Positions 16,729 through 25,239 of a stretch of DNA of 33,523 bases are shown here, piece by piece (the stretch's first letter is position 1; each line of letters starts with the position of its first letter). Both the position numbers and the translations under genes were made by a program. The stretch comes from Spirochaetales bacterium. GTDB taxonomy: Bacteria; Spirochaetota; Spirochaetia; Treponematales; Treponemataceae. The stretch is taken from positions 1 to 33,523 of the forward strand of contig JAUNWH010000032.1 of the NCBI GenBank assembly GCA_030540405.1. The letters run 5' to 3'. Under the pieces are notes generated by a model that was not told the origin of the DNA, did not search any database, and saw only the letters and a list, made by a program, of their open reading frames with translations.

Positions 16729-18252
16729 ATGACTGAAGAAATCAAGGCGCGGTCGAATTCAGCAGGAATTCCAGACGGACTTACTCCAGCGCAGATTGTT
16801 GAAAAACTTGATAATTACATAATCGGGCAGCAAAAGGCGAAACGGTTTGTCGCAGTTGCTTTGCGAAACCGCCAGCGCAGAATAAAGCTTCCAGAGGAAA
16901 TCCGGGACGAAGTTGCGCCTAAGAACATTTTGATGATGGGACCAACTGGAGTCGGAAAAACTGAAATTGCACGCCGTCTTGCAAAACTTTGCGGAGCGCC
17001 GTTCTTGAAAGTGGAAGCCACAAAATACACTGAAGTTGGCTATGTGGGCCGTGATGTTGAAAGCATGGTCCGCGATCTTATGGCAGTTGGCTACAATATG
17101 GTAAAGGCTGAAATGCAGGAAAAGCTGCGTGAAAAATGCATTCCTATGGTGGAAGACCAGCTGCTTGATTTGCTTTTGCCTGGAAGTTCTGGCAAGAAAA
17201 AGCGCAAGGATTCCTCACCAAAAAGAGATGTCCATGTGCTTGGAAATATATTTGGAGAATCAAGTCCAATTCAGGGAAGCTTGATTCAAGTTGATATTCC
17301 AAAAGAAAATCCTGTTCAGGAAGAGCCGCAGGAAGAAAACGAAGAAGAAACTTCAACTAGCGAAGACATGGCTTCTACACGTGAAAAATTTAGGACAATG
17401 CTCCGTGAAGGAAAACTTGAAGACCGCGTTGTGGAAATAACCGTTCACCGTCAGCCTTCGTTCAGCATGAACATGATGGGAGCAAGCAATCCAGAAGACC
17501 TTGAGGAAAGCATAAACGGACTTCAGGAGCTTCTTTCAGGCGGAAGGTCAAAGCGACGCAATGTGACTGTTCGGGAAGCACGGCAGATTCTTATGGCGGA
17601 CACTCTTGAGCGGAATACGGACAGCGACAAAGCTGCTGATGAGGCAAAAAAAAGAGTAGAGCAAAGCGGAATTATTTTTATAGATGAAATAGACAAGATT
17701 GCTACTCATGGCGGCGAAGGCGATCGTCAGGCAGTCAGCAGGGAAGGTGTTCAGCGAGACATTCTTCCTATTGTTGAAGGAAGCGACGTGAATACAAAAT
17801 GGGGCGTAGTAAACACAACTCATATTTTGTTTATTGGAGCTGGTGCATTCAGCGTGTCTGCCCCTAGCGATCTTATTCCTGAACTTCAAGGCAGATTTCC
17901 TCTTCGTGTTGAATTGGAGCCGCTCAAAAAAGAAGATTTTAAACGCATACTTACCGAGCCAAAAAATGCTCTTGTAAAGCAGTATGAAGCTCTTCTTGCC
18001 ACTGAAGGCGTAACTTTAAAGTTTGCAGACGAAGCTATTGACCGCATGAGTTTTATTGCAGAAGATGTAAATTCTCACAGTGAAAATATAGGTGCGCGCC
18101 GTCTTCACACTATAATGGAAACTGTTCTTGAGGAATTGAGCTTTGATGCTGACCGCCATTCAGGTGAAACAATAACAATTGACAGCAAGTATGTTGATGA
18201 AAAACTGAACGGCGTAATTCAAAACCAGAATTTGGAGCGTTATATACTCTAG
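16729..18252 (+). CDS. hslU: ATPase subunit HslU of the HslUV protease
   Basis: HslU (ClpY) is the AAA+ unfoldase that feeds proteins into HslV. From ATG 16729 it has 507 residues, against about 440-460 in many bacteria. Walker A is GPTGVGKT (71-78), the pore loop is GYVG (104-107), and Walker B is IIFIDE (315-320). The C-terminus ends LERYIL, like the E. coli tail that inserts into HslV. The extra length lies in the I-domain, where an acidic low-complexity stretch (about residues 192-214, rich in Glu, Gln and Ser) is seen. The ribosome site GAGGAG overlaps the last hslV codons. Confidence 0.97.
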   Translation: MTEEIKARSNSAGIPDGLTPAQIVEKLDNYIIGQQKAKRFVAVALRNRQRRIKLPEEIRDEVAPKNILMMGPTGVGKTEIARRLAKLCGAPFLKVEATKYTEVGYVGRDVESMVRDLMAVGYNMVKAEMQEKLREKCIPMVEDQLLDLLLPGSSGKKKRKDSSPKRDVHVLGNIFGESSPIQGSLIQVDIPKENPVQEEPQEENEEETSTSEDMASTREKFRTMLREGKLEDRVVEITVHRQPSFSMNMMGASNPEDLEESINGLQELLSGGRSKRRNVTVREARQILMADTLERNTDSDKAADEAKKRVEQSGIIFIDEIDKIATHGGEGDRQAVSREGVQRDILPIVEGSDVNTKWGVVNTTHILFIGAGAFSVSAPSDLIPELQGRFPLRVELEPLKKEDFKRILTEPKNALVKQYEALLATEGVTLKFADEAIDRMSFIAEDVNSHSENIGARRLHTIMETVLEELSFDADRHSGETITIDSKYVDEKLNGVIQNQNLERYIL

Positions 18253-18276
18253 CTTTTTTATTCTGAAACAAACAAA

Positions 18277-18320
18277 AAGGACTTGGCGCTGTTTTGCAGA
18301 ACCAAGTCCTTCATTTTTTT
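18277..18320. terminator. bidirectional terminator between hslU and secA
   Basis: AAGGACTTGG (18277-18286) and CCAAGTCCTT (18302-18311) form a perfect 10-bp stem, with CTG/CAG able to pair inside the loop. A T-run follows on the plus strand (18314-18320), and an A-run precedes the stem, giving T on the minus strand. It fits both convergent genes. Confidence 0.88.
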
Positions 18321-18334
18321 AGATTGAATATTAC

Positions 18335-21076
18335 TTAGGAATTTCTTCCGCAGCAGTTTTTGTATTTTTTCCCGCTTCCGCAAGGACATGGATCATTTCT
18401 GCCTACTTTTGGAACTGATCTAGTTACTGTTACGCTCTGTCCTTGTCTTCCGCTTTTCATTGCTGAATTCTGGGCTGCCTGTTGCGCGCTTCTTGCCATT
18501 GACTGCGCTTCCTGATGCTGGGCGTTCATTTGGCGAGGCTGCTGCTGGCGTTGAGGCTGTGAGCCGACTTGAACTTTTACTTTGAAAACTCTGCTTGTTA
18601 CAGAATCTCTTATGCTGTCAAGCATTTCGTCAAACTGATTGAATCCGTCAATTTTATATTCTGTGAGCGGATTTTTGCTTCCGTAAGAACGCAAGTGAAC
18701 GGCTTCTCTTAATCCGTCAAGGAATTCAAGCTGATCAAGCCATTTTTTGTCAATCATCTGAATGTACTGATAGCGGATAAACATATTCAGGCTTTGCTTT
18801 CCGGCAAGCATTTCCTTTTGTGTTAAGTCATTTTGAAGCGCAGCATCAACTCCTTCTTCTGTAAGCTGATCATAAGAAAGCTGCTGGCCGAATGTGTTGT
18901 AGATTTTATCTGCAAGCGCGCTTTGTGATGGATTTCTTTCATGCTTAAATTCTTCGAAAATTTCAGAGACAGTTTCTTTTGCATTGTTCATGACTCTGCC
19001 GCTCAAGTCTTCGTCCACAAGAATCTCATCGCGCTGGTCGTAAATAAATTTTCTCTGCTGATTCAAAACATCGTCGTAGTCAAGAAGATTTTTTCTTATT
19101 TCGAAGTTTCTTTCTTCTACTTTTTTCTGAGCTTTTTCGATTGAGCGGTTAAGCATCGGGTGGTTTATTGGCTCGCCTGGCTGCATGCCGATTCTGCTCA
19201 TAATTGCTTTCATCTTTTCGCCGCCAAACAGCCTCATAAGATCATCGTCCATTGAAATGTAGAATTTGCTTCTTCCAGGATCTCCCTGACGTCCAGAACG
19301 TCCGCGAAGCTGATTGTCAATACGGCGGCTTTCATGGCGTTCAGAACCGATTACATAAAGTCCGCCAAGATTTTTCACTTCCTCGTAGTCTTTTTTCCAT
19401 TGCTCTTTTTCAATTTTGAGAGCTTCGTCAAACTGCTTCTGAGAAGCTTCTGTTCCAACCTTTTTTCTTGCTCTGGTTTCAGGACTTCCGCCGAGCTTGA
19501 TGTCTGTACCGCGTCCTGCCATGTTTGTTGCGACTGTTACAGCTCCTTTTGCTCCGGCTTCAGCTATAATCAAAGCTTCACGCGCATGGTTTTTTGCGTT
19601 AAGAACTTCGTGGCGGATTCCTTTTCTTGTGAGAATTGCCGAAAGATGCTCTGATTTTTCTACGGAAACAGTTCCGATTAAAACTGGCTGGCCTTTCTTG
19701 TGCGCTTCTTCAACTTCTTTTGAAATTGCAATCCATTTGTCGCTTTCGTTCAAGTAAACTTCATCGTCTTCATCAATGCGGGCAACCGGCTTGTTTGTTG
19801 GAATTACAACAACATCAAGATTGTAGATTTTATCGAATTCCACGGCTTCTGTTGCGGCGGTTCCTGTCATTCCAGAAAGCTTGTCGTACATTCTGAAGAA
19901 ATTCTGGAACGTGATTGTCGCAAGTGTTCTGTTGCGCTGGGCAATCTTTAAATGCTCTTTTGCTTCTATTGCCTGATGAAGTCCGTCTCCGTATCGTCTG
20001 CCTTCAAGAATGCGTCCTGTAAACTCGTCAACAATCTGAACTTGTCCGTCTTTTACAACGTAGTCAACATCAGGATGATAAAGCGTGTGAGCCCTCAATG
20101 CCTGTGTAAAATAATGAACGAATTCAAAATTCTGCTCGTCAAAAACAGTTGTGCCCGGCTCAATAAGATTGTGGGAAAGAAGAATGTCGTTGATTTTGTT
20201 CATTCCCTTGTCTGTAAATGAAACGCGCTTGCTTTTTTCGTCCAGCTTGTAGTCGCCTTCGAGAGCTGCTCTCTGTTCCGGAGTCATTTCAACTTCGTCC
20301 GGGTAATCGTTTGTCTTTGGATCTTTTTTGACTTCCGTGAACATTCCAATGTATTTGTCAACTTCGTGGAATTTGAAAGTGTCGTCTTCGCCTTGTCCTG
20401 AAATAATAAGCGGAGTTCTTGCTTCATCGATAAGAATGGAGTCGATTTCGTCCACAATACAGAAGTTGAATCCGCGCTGAACTTTGCGGGAAGCGTCAAT
20501 CTGCATATTGTCGCGCAAATAGTCAAATCCGAACTCGTTGTTTGTTCCGTAAGTCAGGTCGCAGTTGTAAGCGGCTTTTCTTGCGTCGTTGTCCATGTTG
20601 CTTAAAATGCAGCCTACACTTTGACCTAGGAATCTGTAAATGCGTCCCATCCACTGGCTGTCGCGCTCTGCAAGGTAATCGTTTACTGTAACAATGTGAA
20701 CGCCTTTTCCGCTAAGAGAATTCAAGTAGGCGGCGCAAACGCACATGAGAGTTTTACCTTCACCAGTCTTCATTTCTGTTATTCTGCCTGAATGAAGCAC
20801 AAGAGAACCCATGAGCTGGCATGGATAAGCGCGCTCTCCAAGAACCCTTTTTGCCGCTTCTCTTGCCAATGCGAATGCGTCCACAAGAATATCATCGAGC
20901 GTCTCGCCCTTTGCAAGACGCTCTTTCAGGATTTTTGTCTGTTCAGGAAACTGCTCGTCAGAAAATGCCTGTGCCCAGCTTTCTCTAGCTTCAATCTGCG
21001 CAACAACAGGCTTAAGTGCTTTTACAGCGCGGTCATTTGCCGAACCGAAAATAAGTGTTAATAATTTGTCAAACAT
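18335..21076 (-). CDS. secA: preprotein translocase ATPase SecA
   Basis: SecA is the motor that drives secretory proteins through SecYEG. At 913 residues it has standard length. Walker A is MKTGEGKT (102-109), Walker B/DEAD-type is VDEID (208-212), followed by [11 protein letters not shown]. The helicase-like second domain has [13 protein letters not shown] and [16 protein letters not shown] Gln/Ala-rich linker precedes the C-terminal zinc-binding tail [16 protein letters not shown], which contacts SecB or ribosomes in other species. The ATG has no ribosome site; a TTGCAA/TATATT pair (minus strand, 21114-21109 and 21091-21086, 17 bp apart) ends nine bases before it. It is monocistronic, between a convergent hslU and a divergent acyl-CoA synthetase gene. 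Confidence 0.98.
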   Translation of the reverse strand: MFDKLLTLIFGSANDRAVKALKPVVAQIEARESWAQAFSDEQFPEQTKILKERLAKGETLDDILVDAFALAREAAKRVLGERAYPCQLMGSLVLHSGRITEMKTGEGKTLMCVCAAYLNSLSGKGVHIVTVNDYLAERDSQWMGRIYRFLGQSVGCILSNMDNDARKAAYNCDLTYGTNNEFGFDYLRDNMQIDASRKVQRGFNFCIVDEIDSILIDEARTPLIISGQGEDDTFKFHEVDKYIGMFTEVKKDPKTNDYPDEVEMTPEQRAALEGDYKLDEKSKRVSFTDKGMNKINDILLSHNLIEPGTTVFDEQNFEFVHYFTQALRAHTLYHPDVDYVVKDGQVQIVDEFTGRILEGRRYGDGLHQAIEAKEHLKIAQRNRTLATITFQNFFRMYDKLSGMTGTAATEAVEFDKIYNLDVVVIPTNKPVARIDEDDEVYLNESDKWIAISKEVEEAHKKGQPVLIGTVSVEKSEHLSAILTRKGIRHEVLNAKNHAREALIIAEAGAKGAVTVATNMAGRGTDIKLGGSPETRARKKVGTEASQKQFDEALKIEKEQWKKDYEEVKNLGGLYVIGSERHESRRIDNQLRGRSGRQGDPGRSKFYISMDDDLMRLFGGEKMKAIMSRIGMQPGEPINHPMLNRSIEKAQKKVEERNFEIRKNLLDYDDVLNQQRKFIYDQRDEILVDEDLSGRVMNNAKETVSEIFEEFKHERNPSQSALADKIYNTFGQQLSYDQLTEEGVDAALQNDLTQKEMLAGKQSLNMFIRYQYIQMIDKKWLDQLEFLDGLREAVHLRSYGSKNPLTEYKIDGFNQFDEMLDSIRDSVTSRVFKVKVQVGSQPQRQQQPRQMNAQHQEAQSMARSAQQAAQNSAMKSGRQGQSVTVTRSVPKVGRNDPCPCGSGKKYKNCCGRNS

Positions 21077-21085
21077 AATGCAGTA

Positions 21086-21114
21086 AATATATAAAATTTT
21101 CTATATATTTGCAA
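21086..21114 (-). promoter_or_regulatory. candidate promoter of secA
   Basis: On the minus strand, TTGCAA (21114-21109) and TATATT (21091-21086) are spaced 17 bp. The -10 box ends nine bases from the secA ATG, leaving almost no leader. Confidence 0.4.
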
Positions 21115-21181
21115 CTTTCTGAAAGTCCGGGTGTCTAAGTCTATAGTGATTTGAAGCTCATTTTAGGCGGAAGTATTTCGC

Positions 21182-21214
21182 TTGAAATGAATGACATTTT
21201 GTATTAAAATGTCA
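21182..21214 (+). promoter_or_regulatory. promoter with palindromic operator for the acyl-CoA synthetase gene
   Basis: TTGAAA (21182-21187) and TAAAAT (21205-21210) are 17 bp apart. A perfect inverted repeat, TGACATTTT (21192-21200) and AAAATGTCA (21206-21214) with a 5-bp centre, covers the spacer and the -10 box. This is the usual place for a dimeric repressor to block RNA polymerase. The regulator is not encoded nearby. Confidence 0.6.
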
Positions 21215-21251
21215 GAAAAACTTTTAACCACACTGTTTTTAAGAGGAATAT

Positions 21252-22946
21252 ATGGCACTTTATCATGATTTTTTAGTTGAAGACAGAGAGTTTACTTCCT
21301 ACGAGGACTTGAAGGCGCATTGCCGCCTGAAGGCTCCAGAAAATTTCAATTTTGCTTATGACATTGTAGACCGCTACACTGTTACAGAGCCGGGAAAAAG
21401 AGCCCTTGTGTGGTGCGATGACGACGGTGAAGAACATACTTGGACATTTGAGCAGATTTCAGCTGATTCAAAGCGGACTGCATATTTTCTTGCTTCCCAG
21501 GGAATAAAAAAAGGCGATGCCGTTATGATGATTTTGCGCCGCCGCTACGAATGGTGGTGGGTAATGATGGCGCTTCATAGAATCGGAGCTATTGCAGTTC
21601 CGGCTACAGACCAGCTGCTTCAAAAAGACATCGAGTACCGCACAAATGCCGCTGAAATCAAGATGATTATTTCCTATGACAATCCGGCTGTTCAGTCTGA
21701 AATTGAAAAGGCTCTTCCGAATTCCCCGACCGTAAAAAAACTTGTTACTGTAGGACCTTCACGCGAAGGCTGGATTGACTTCCATGCTGAAGTTGACAAA
21801 TGCGTTCCGGAATTTCCGCGCCCGGTAGGAGATGCCGCCGTCCATAGCGAAGATCCGATGCTTCTTTACTTTACGTCAGGAACTTCAGGCTATCCAAAAA
21901 TGGTTCTGCACAATTACCTTTATCCGATCGGACATCTTATAACTGCGAAATACTGGCACGGCGTTCAGGACAACGGGCTTCACCTTGCTGTTTCTGAAAC
22001 CGGATGGGGAAAAGCTGTCTGGGGCAAACTCTACGGCCAGTGGATCTGCGGAAGTGCGGTATTCGTCTACGATATGCACAGCTTCAAGCCGGACAAGATG
22101 CTCCAGAAAATTGCAAAGTACGGAATTACAACTTTCTGCGCGCCTCCAACTGTTTATCGCTATCTTATCAGGCAGGATCTTTCAAAGTACGACATCAGCA
22201 GCGTAGTGCGCTTTGCAACTGCGGGAGAAGCTCTTAACGGCGAAGTTTACAACAAGTTTATTGAGCAGACTGGAAAGAAAATCTACGAAGGCTACGGCCA
22301 GACTGAATCCACGATTATCTGCGGAAATTTTCTTGACGCTGTAGTCCGTCCAGGCTCAATGGGACGCCCGTCTCCTGTTTATGACGTTTCTGTTGTAAAT
22401 GCAAGCGGAAAACCTGTTCCTGCAGGAGAAGTAGGCGAGCTTGTAATCCACTTGGACAAAGGCCATCCGTTCGGACTTCTTTCTGGATATTACCGCGATG
22501 TTGCCCTTACCGCGAACGCTTTTGACGGAGGCGTTTACCACACAGGAGACACTGTCTACATGGATGAGGACGGCTACGTTTGGTTTGTTGGAAGAAAAGA
22601 TGACATTATCAAGTCTTCTGGATTCAGAATCAGTCCGTTTGAAGTTGAGTCTGTTCTTCAGCAGCACCCGGCTGTAATGGAATGCGCTGTTACAGGTGTT
22701 CCTGACGAAAAAAGAGGACAGGCTGTAAAGGCCACAATCGTTCTTTCTCCGGGATACGAGGCTTCCGAAGAACTTGAGCATGAGCTTTTTGACTTTGTAA
22801 AGCATGAAACTGCGCTTTTCAAGTGCCCTAGAATAATTGAGTTTGTGCACGAGCTTCCAAAGACAATCAGCGGAAAAATCCGCCGTGTAGAAATCCGTGA
22901 AAAGGATGCCGGTGTAGACGTGGACAAGGTTAAACAGGAATTCTAA
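21252..22946 (+). CDS. AMP-forming acyl-CoA synthetase (acetyl/medium-chain type)
   Basis: This 564-residue adenylate-forming enzyme activates a carboxylic acid with ATP and joins it to CoA. Core motifs are all present: YFTSGTSGYPK (206-216), GYGQTES (347-353), HTGD (430-433), the hinge GRKDDIIKSSGFRISP (447-462) and the catalytic C-terminal lysine Lys542 in PKTISGKIRR. The overall pattern, including GWGKAVWGKLYGQW, fits the medium-chain acyl-CoA synthetase/acetyl-CoA synthetase group. The acid used cannot be decided from sequence; acetate, propionate, butyrate or medium-chain acids are candidates. AAGAGG precedes the ATG by five bases. The gene stands alone behind a promoter overlapped by a palindrome, suggesting repression tied to substrate supply. 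Confidence 0.9.
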   Translation: MALYHDFLVEDREFTSYEDLKAHCRLKAPENFNFAYDIVDRYTVTEPGKRALVWCDDDGEEHTWTFEQISADSKRTAYFLASQGIKKGDAVMMILRRRYEWWWVMMALHRIGAIAVPATDQLLQKDIEYRTNAAEIKMIISYDNPAVQSEIEKALPNSPTVKKLVTVGPSREGWIDFHAEVDKCVPEFPRPVGDAAVHSEDPMLLYFTSGTSGYPKMVLHNYLYPIGHLITAKYWHGVQDNGLHLAVSETGWGKAVWGKLYGQWICGSAVFVYDMHSFKPDKMLQKIAKYGITTFCAPPTVYRYLIRQDLSKYDISSVVRFATAGEALNGEVYNKFIEQTGKKIYEGYGQTESTIICGNFLDAVVRPGSMGRPSPVYDVSVVNASGKPVPAGEVGELVIHLDKGHPFGLLSGYYRDVALTANAFDGGVYHTGDTVYMDEDGYVWFVGRKDDIIKSSGFRISPFEVESVLQQHPAVMECAVTGVPDEKRGQAVKATIVLSPGYEASEELEHELFDFVKHETALFKCPRIIEFVHELPKTISGKIRRVEIREKDAGVDVDKVKQEF

Positions 22947-23006
22947 GCCGGACAAAAATTTATAGGCTTTGTTTCGAGTTTTTGTAAAAATAGTTACTTG
23001 GATGTT

Positions 23007-23030
23007 ATTCCCGTGCTAGGACACGGGAAT
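23007..23030. repeat. small palindrome ATTCCCGTG / CACGGGAAT
   Basis: A perfect 9-bp stem with a 6-nt loop and no T-run. It resembles the CATTCCCG...CGGGAATC type of dispersed palindromic repeats seen in many bacterial genomes. It sits 20 bases left of a second palindrome with which it may form one composite unit. Confidence 0.55.
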
Positions 23031-23048
23031 CTGCTGTCAATTTTCAAT

Positions 23049-23077
23049 AGATTATCGGGTCAAGCCCGATAATGACA
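23049..23077. repeat. dispersed palindromic repeat, copy 1
   Basis: ATTATCGGG (23051-23059) and CCCGATAAT (23065-23073) form a perfect 9-bp stem with a TCAAG loop, flanked by AG and GACA. The 29-base unit matches 25 of 29 positions at 33406-33434, so it is a repeat family, not a unique terminator. Confidence 0.65.
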
Positions 23078-23108
23078 GTAAAAAATATAAAATTCGACCT
23101 TCTAAAAG

Positions 23109-23152
23109 AGCCGTCATTTTAGCGTAAATTGCTAATCTGGCGGCTTTTTTTT
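23109..23152 (+). terminator. intrinsic terminator after the acyl-CoA synthetase gene
   Basis: AGCCG...TTAGC pairs with GCTAA...CGGCT (23109-23123 and 23131-23145, with a small internal mismatch and one G-U) around a 7-nt loop, followed by seven T. It lies about 160 bases after the stop codon and points along the plus strand. Confidence 0.75.
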
Positions 23153-23165
23153 GTTCCAGTAGGGC

Positions 23166-23222
23166 TTCGGCGGTGCGCCGAACATTGTTTTTACTCTAGC
23201 GTGCTTTCGGCAGACTGCCGAA
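23166..23222. repeat. pair of TTCGGC-type palindromes
   Basis: TTCGGCG-GTG-CGCCGAA (23166-23182) and TTCGGCAG-A-CTGCCGAA (23206-23222) have similar flanks (GCTTCGGC...GCCGAACATTGTTTT versus GCTTTCGGC...GCCGAATGTTTTC), as if one unit were duplicated and diverged. They sit just after the priA stop codon and could protect or end that transcript. Confidence 0.5.
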
Positions 23223-23229
23223 TGTTTTC

Positions 23230-25239
23230 TTAGAGAAGGCTTACGGGATCTGTGTCTGTTTCTATGTAGACATCTTTTGGCGGCTTGAACCCCCACACGA
23301 GCGTTTTCGCCATTTCCTGAAGCGGGCGAATTTGCTTTGCGCGCAGAAGAATCTGATGGCGGTGGCTTCCGTTTACCATTTCAAGCGGGCATTCTGCAGG
23401 TCCAAGAATATCAACTCCCTGCGGACGGCACTTGCACAGGATGTTGTACGCGCTTTGGGCTGCATTCTGGGCTGCGTCTGGTTTCTGCGAGCGGAACACA
23501 AGGCGCAAAAGCCGTGAATATGGCGGAAAGTTAAGAATTTGGCGCGCTTCAAGCTCATTCTTATAGAATTCTTTTGTAAGTCCTTTTACGGCGTAGTTTA
23601 TTGCGTCGCGGTCCGGGCTGTAGCTTTGCACGATAACCTTTCCTCCGGGGAAAAACCTTCCGGCTCTTCCTGCAACTTGAGTTATAAGGGCGAATGTCTT
23701 TTCCTGCGCACGAAAATCCGGCAAATGGAGAGCTGTGTCTGCAAGAACAACTCCTGCAAGCTTTAGGTTCGGAAAATTCAGGCCTTTTGCGACCATCTGC
23801 GTTCCAAGAAGAATGTCGTATTCACCTTTTCTGAATGAGTCAAGCTTTTCCTGAAGTTCTCCCTTGTGATGCAGCGAGTCTGTGTCTATGCGCACGACTT
23901 TTGCGTTAGGAAACTTTGCCTTTATTTCTGCCTCTATGTATTCTGTTCCGAATCCTGAATATCCTATGTCAAGCGAGCCGCATTTTGGGCATTGCTGTGG
24001 CGGCGGAAGTGAATATCCGCAGTAGTGGCATCTTAGTCGGTTTTCGCTTTTGTGATATGTCATGGAAACAGAGCAGTTTTTGCACTTTAATTCATATCCG
24101 CAGCTTGAGCATCTAAAAAAATGCGTGAATCCTCTTCGGTTCAGGAACAGAATCGTCTGTTTTTTTTCTGAAAGGGCTGACTGGATTTCATTTTGAAGCG
24201 GCTTTGAAATGCAGCTTTCCTTGTCGGCTTCAAGGCTTAGGTTTACGCAGCTGATTTGCGGCTTTTCGCCTCCTGCAAGTCTTTTTGTGAGCGTGTGCTT
24301 GATTATTGTTCCGTTTTGCATTGAGTGCCAGGATTCAACAGAAGGAGTCGCGCTTCCCATTACAAGCGGAATGGAATTTTTTTTGCACCTAAGCATTGCA
24401 ATCTGCCTTGCATGGTAGCGAGGAGAAGAGCCTGATTTGTATGAAGAGTCGTGCTCCTCGTCAATTATTATAAGTCCGAGCTGCGGGATCGGGGCAAAAA
24501 CTGCGCTTCTTGCTCCTACGACAATGCGGGCTTCCCGGCTTAAAATGCGCTTCCATTCTCCGAGACGCTGGCTTTGCGTGAGCGCGGAATGAAGAACTGC
24601 GACTGTGCTTCCGAATCTTTTTTGTACGGCTTTTACAACTTGCGGCGTAAGTCCGATTTCCGGCACAAGATAAATTACGCCTTTTCCTGATTCCATGATT
24701 TTTTCCGCCGCACTTAAAAAAACTTCTGTTTTGCCGCTTCCTGTTGTTCCGTAAAGATAGTGGAATTTTTCAGTTGAAGAAAGAATTCCGTTTACTGCTT
24801 TTTTCTGCTCTTCGCTCAGCTCTTTTCTTTCAAATCCAGATTCATCTTCGGAAAAAGAGAGTCCCGGAATTTCTGTTTCGCGCTTGCCTGAAGGAATCAT
24901 TGCAAACACGCATTCCCCGATTGACGCGATGTAGTAGCCGCTCATAAATTCCGCAAGCTCCAAAAGCTCTTTTGTCAAAAGCGGAGTCTGGTCTATGTAG
25001 CGGAGCGCTGTGCGGATTTTTTCTTTTGAAACGGCGCAGTTTTGCGGCAGAGTTTTGTGGACGGCGGCTACAAAGCCTGAAGTTTTTCTGTTTCCGAATT
25101 TTACTTCAACACGCAGCCCGAACGGATTTTCAATGTTCTGTGTGCCTTCCGGGATTTTGTAGGTGAAAGTCTGGTTCAGCGGAACGTTTAGGATTACATC
25201 GATGTACGCTGAATCCGAGCTGGTTTGCTCATTCTGCAT
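23230..25239 (-). CDS. priA: primosomal replication restart helicase PriA
   Basis: PriA recognises stalled forks and reloads the replicative helicase. This protein has 669 residues, slightly shorter than the 732 of E. coli. The 3'-end-binding domain occupies about residues 1-110. Walker A is GTTGSGKT (164-171), the DEAH-type box is DEEH (260-263), and GSATPS is at 295-300. Eight cysteines at 377, 380, 386, 389, 404, 407, 417 and 420 form the two zinc sites. Downstream are GTQMVAKGLNFPNL and QVAGRAGRF. The ATG overlaps the stop of the uracil-DNA glycosylase gene by 11 bases, so both belong to one operon. Confidence 0.97.
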   Translation of the reverse strand: MQNEQTSSDSAYIDVILNVPLNQTFTYKIPEGTQNIENPFGLRVEVKFGNRKTSGFVAAVHKTLPQNCAVSKEKIRTALRYIDQTPLLTKELLELAEFMSGYYIASIGECVFAMIPSGKRETEIPGLSFSEDESGFERKELSEEQKKAVNGILSSTEKFHYLYGTTGSGKTEVFLSAAEKIMESGKGVIYLVPEIGLTPQVVKAVQKRFGSTVAVLHSALTQSQRLGEWKRILSREARIVVGARSAVFAPIPQLGLIIIDEEHDSSYKSGSSPRYHARQIAMLRCKKNSIPLVMGSATPSVESWHSMQNGTIIKHTLTKRLAGGEKPQISCVNLSLEADKESCISKPLQNEIQSALSEKKQTILFLNRRGFTHFFRCSSCGYELKCKNCSVSMTYHKSENRLRCHYCGYSLPPPQQCPKCGSLDIGYSGFGTEYIEAEIKAKFPNAKVVRIDTDSLHHKGELQEKLDSFRKGEYDILLGTQMVAKGLNFPNLKLAGVVLADTALHLPDFRAQEKTFALITQVAGRAGRFFPGGKVIVQSYSPDRDAINYAVKGLTKEFYKNELEARQILNFPPYSRLLRLVFRSQKPDAAQNAAQSAYNILCKCRPQGVDILGPAECPLEMVNGSHRHQILLRAKQIRPLQEMAKTLVWGFKPPKDVYIETDTDPVSLL

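Larger units (their letters stand above)
22947..23229. other. hairpin-rich intergenic region
   Basis: No gene is seen. The stretch holds five inverted repeats: 23007-23030, 23051-23073, the terminator at 23109-23152, and two TTCGGC-type palindromes at 23166-23182 and 23206-23222. It separates the convergent acyl-CoA synthetase and priA genes. Confidence 0.7.

Noticed and set aside
22356..22955. 199-residue minus-strand open frame opposite the acyl-CoA synthetase
   Set aside because: It is antisense to the conserved C-terminal half, with no recognisable motif.
22947..23229. CRISPR-like or tRNA-like structure in the hairpin cluster
   Set aside because: Palindromes differ from one another, have no regular spacers, and no cloverleaf or CCA-type ending can be drawn.
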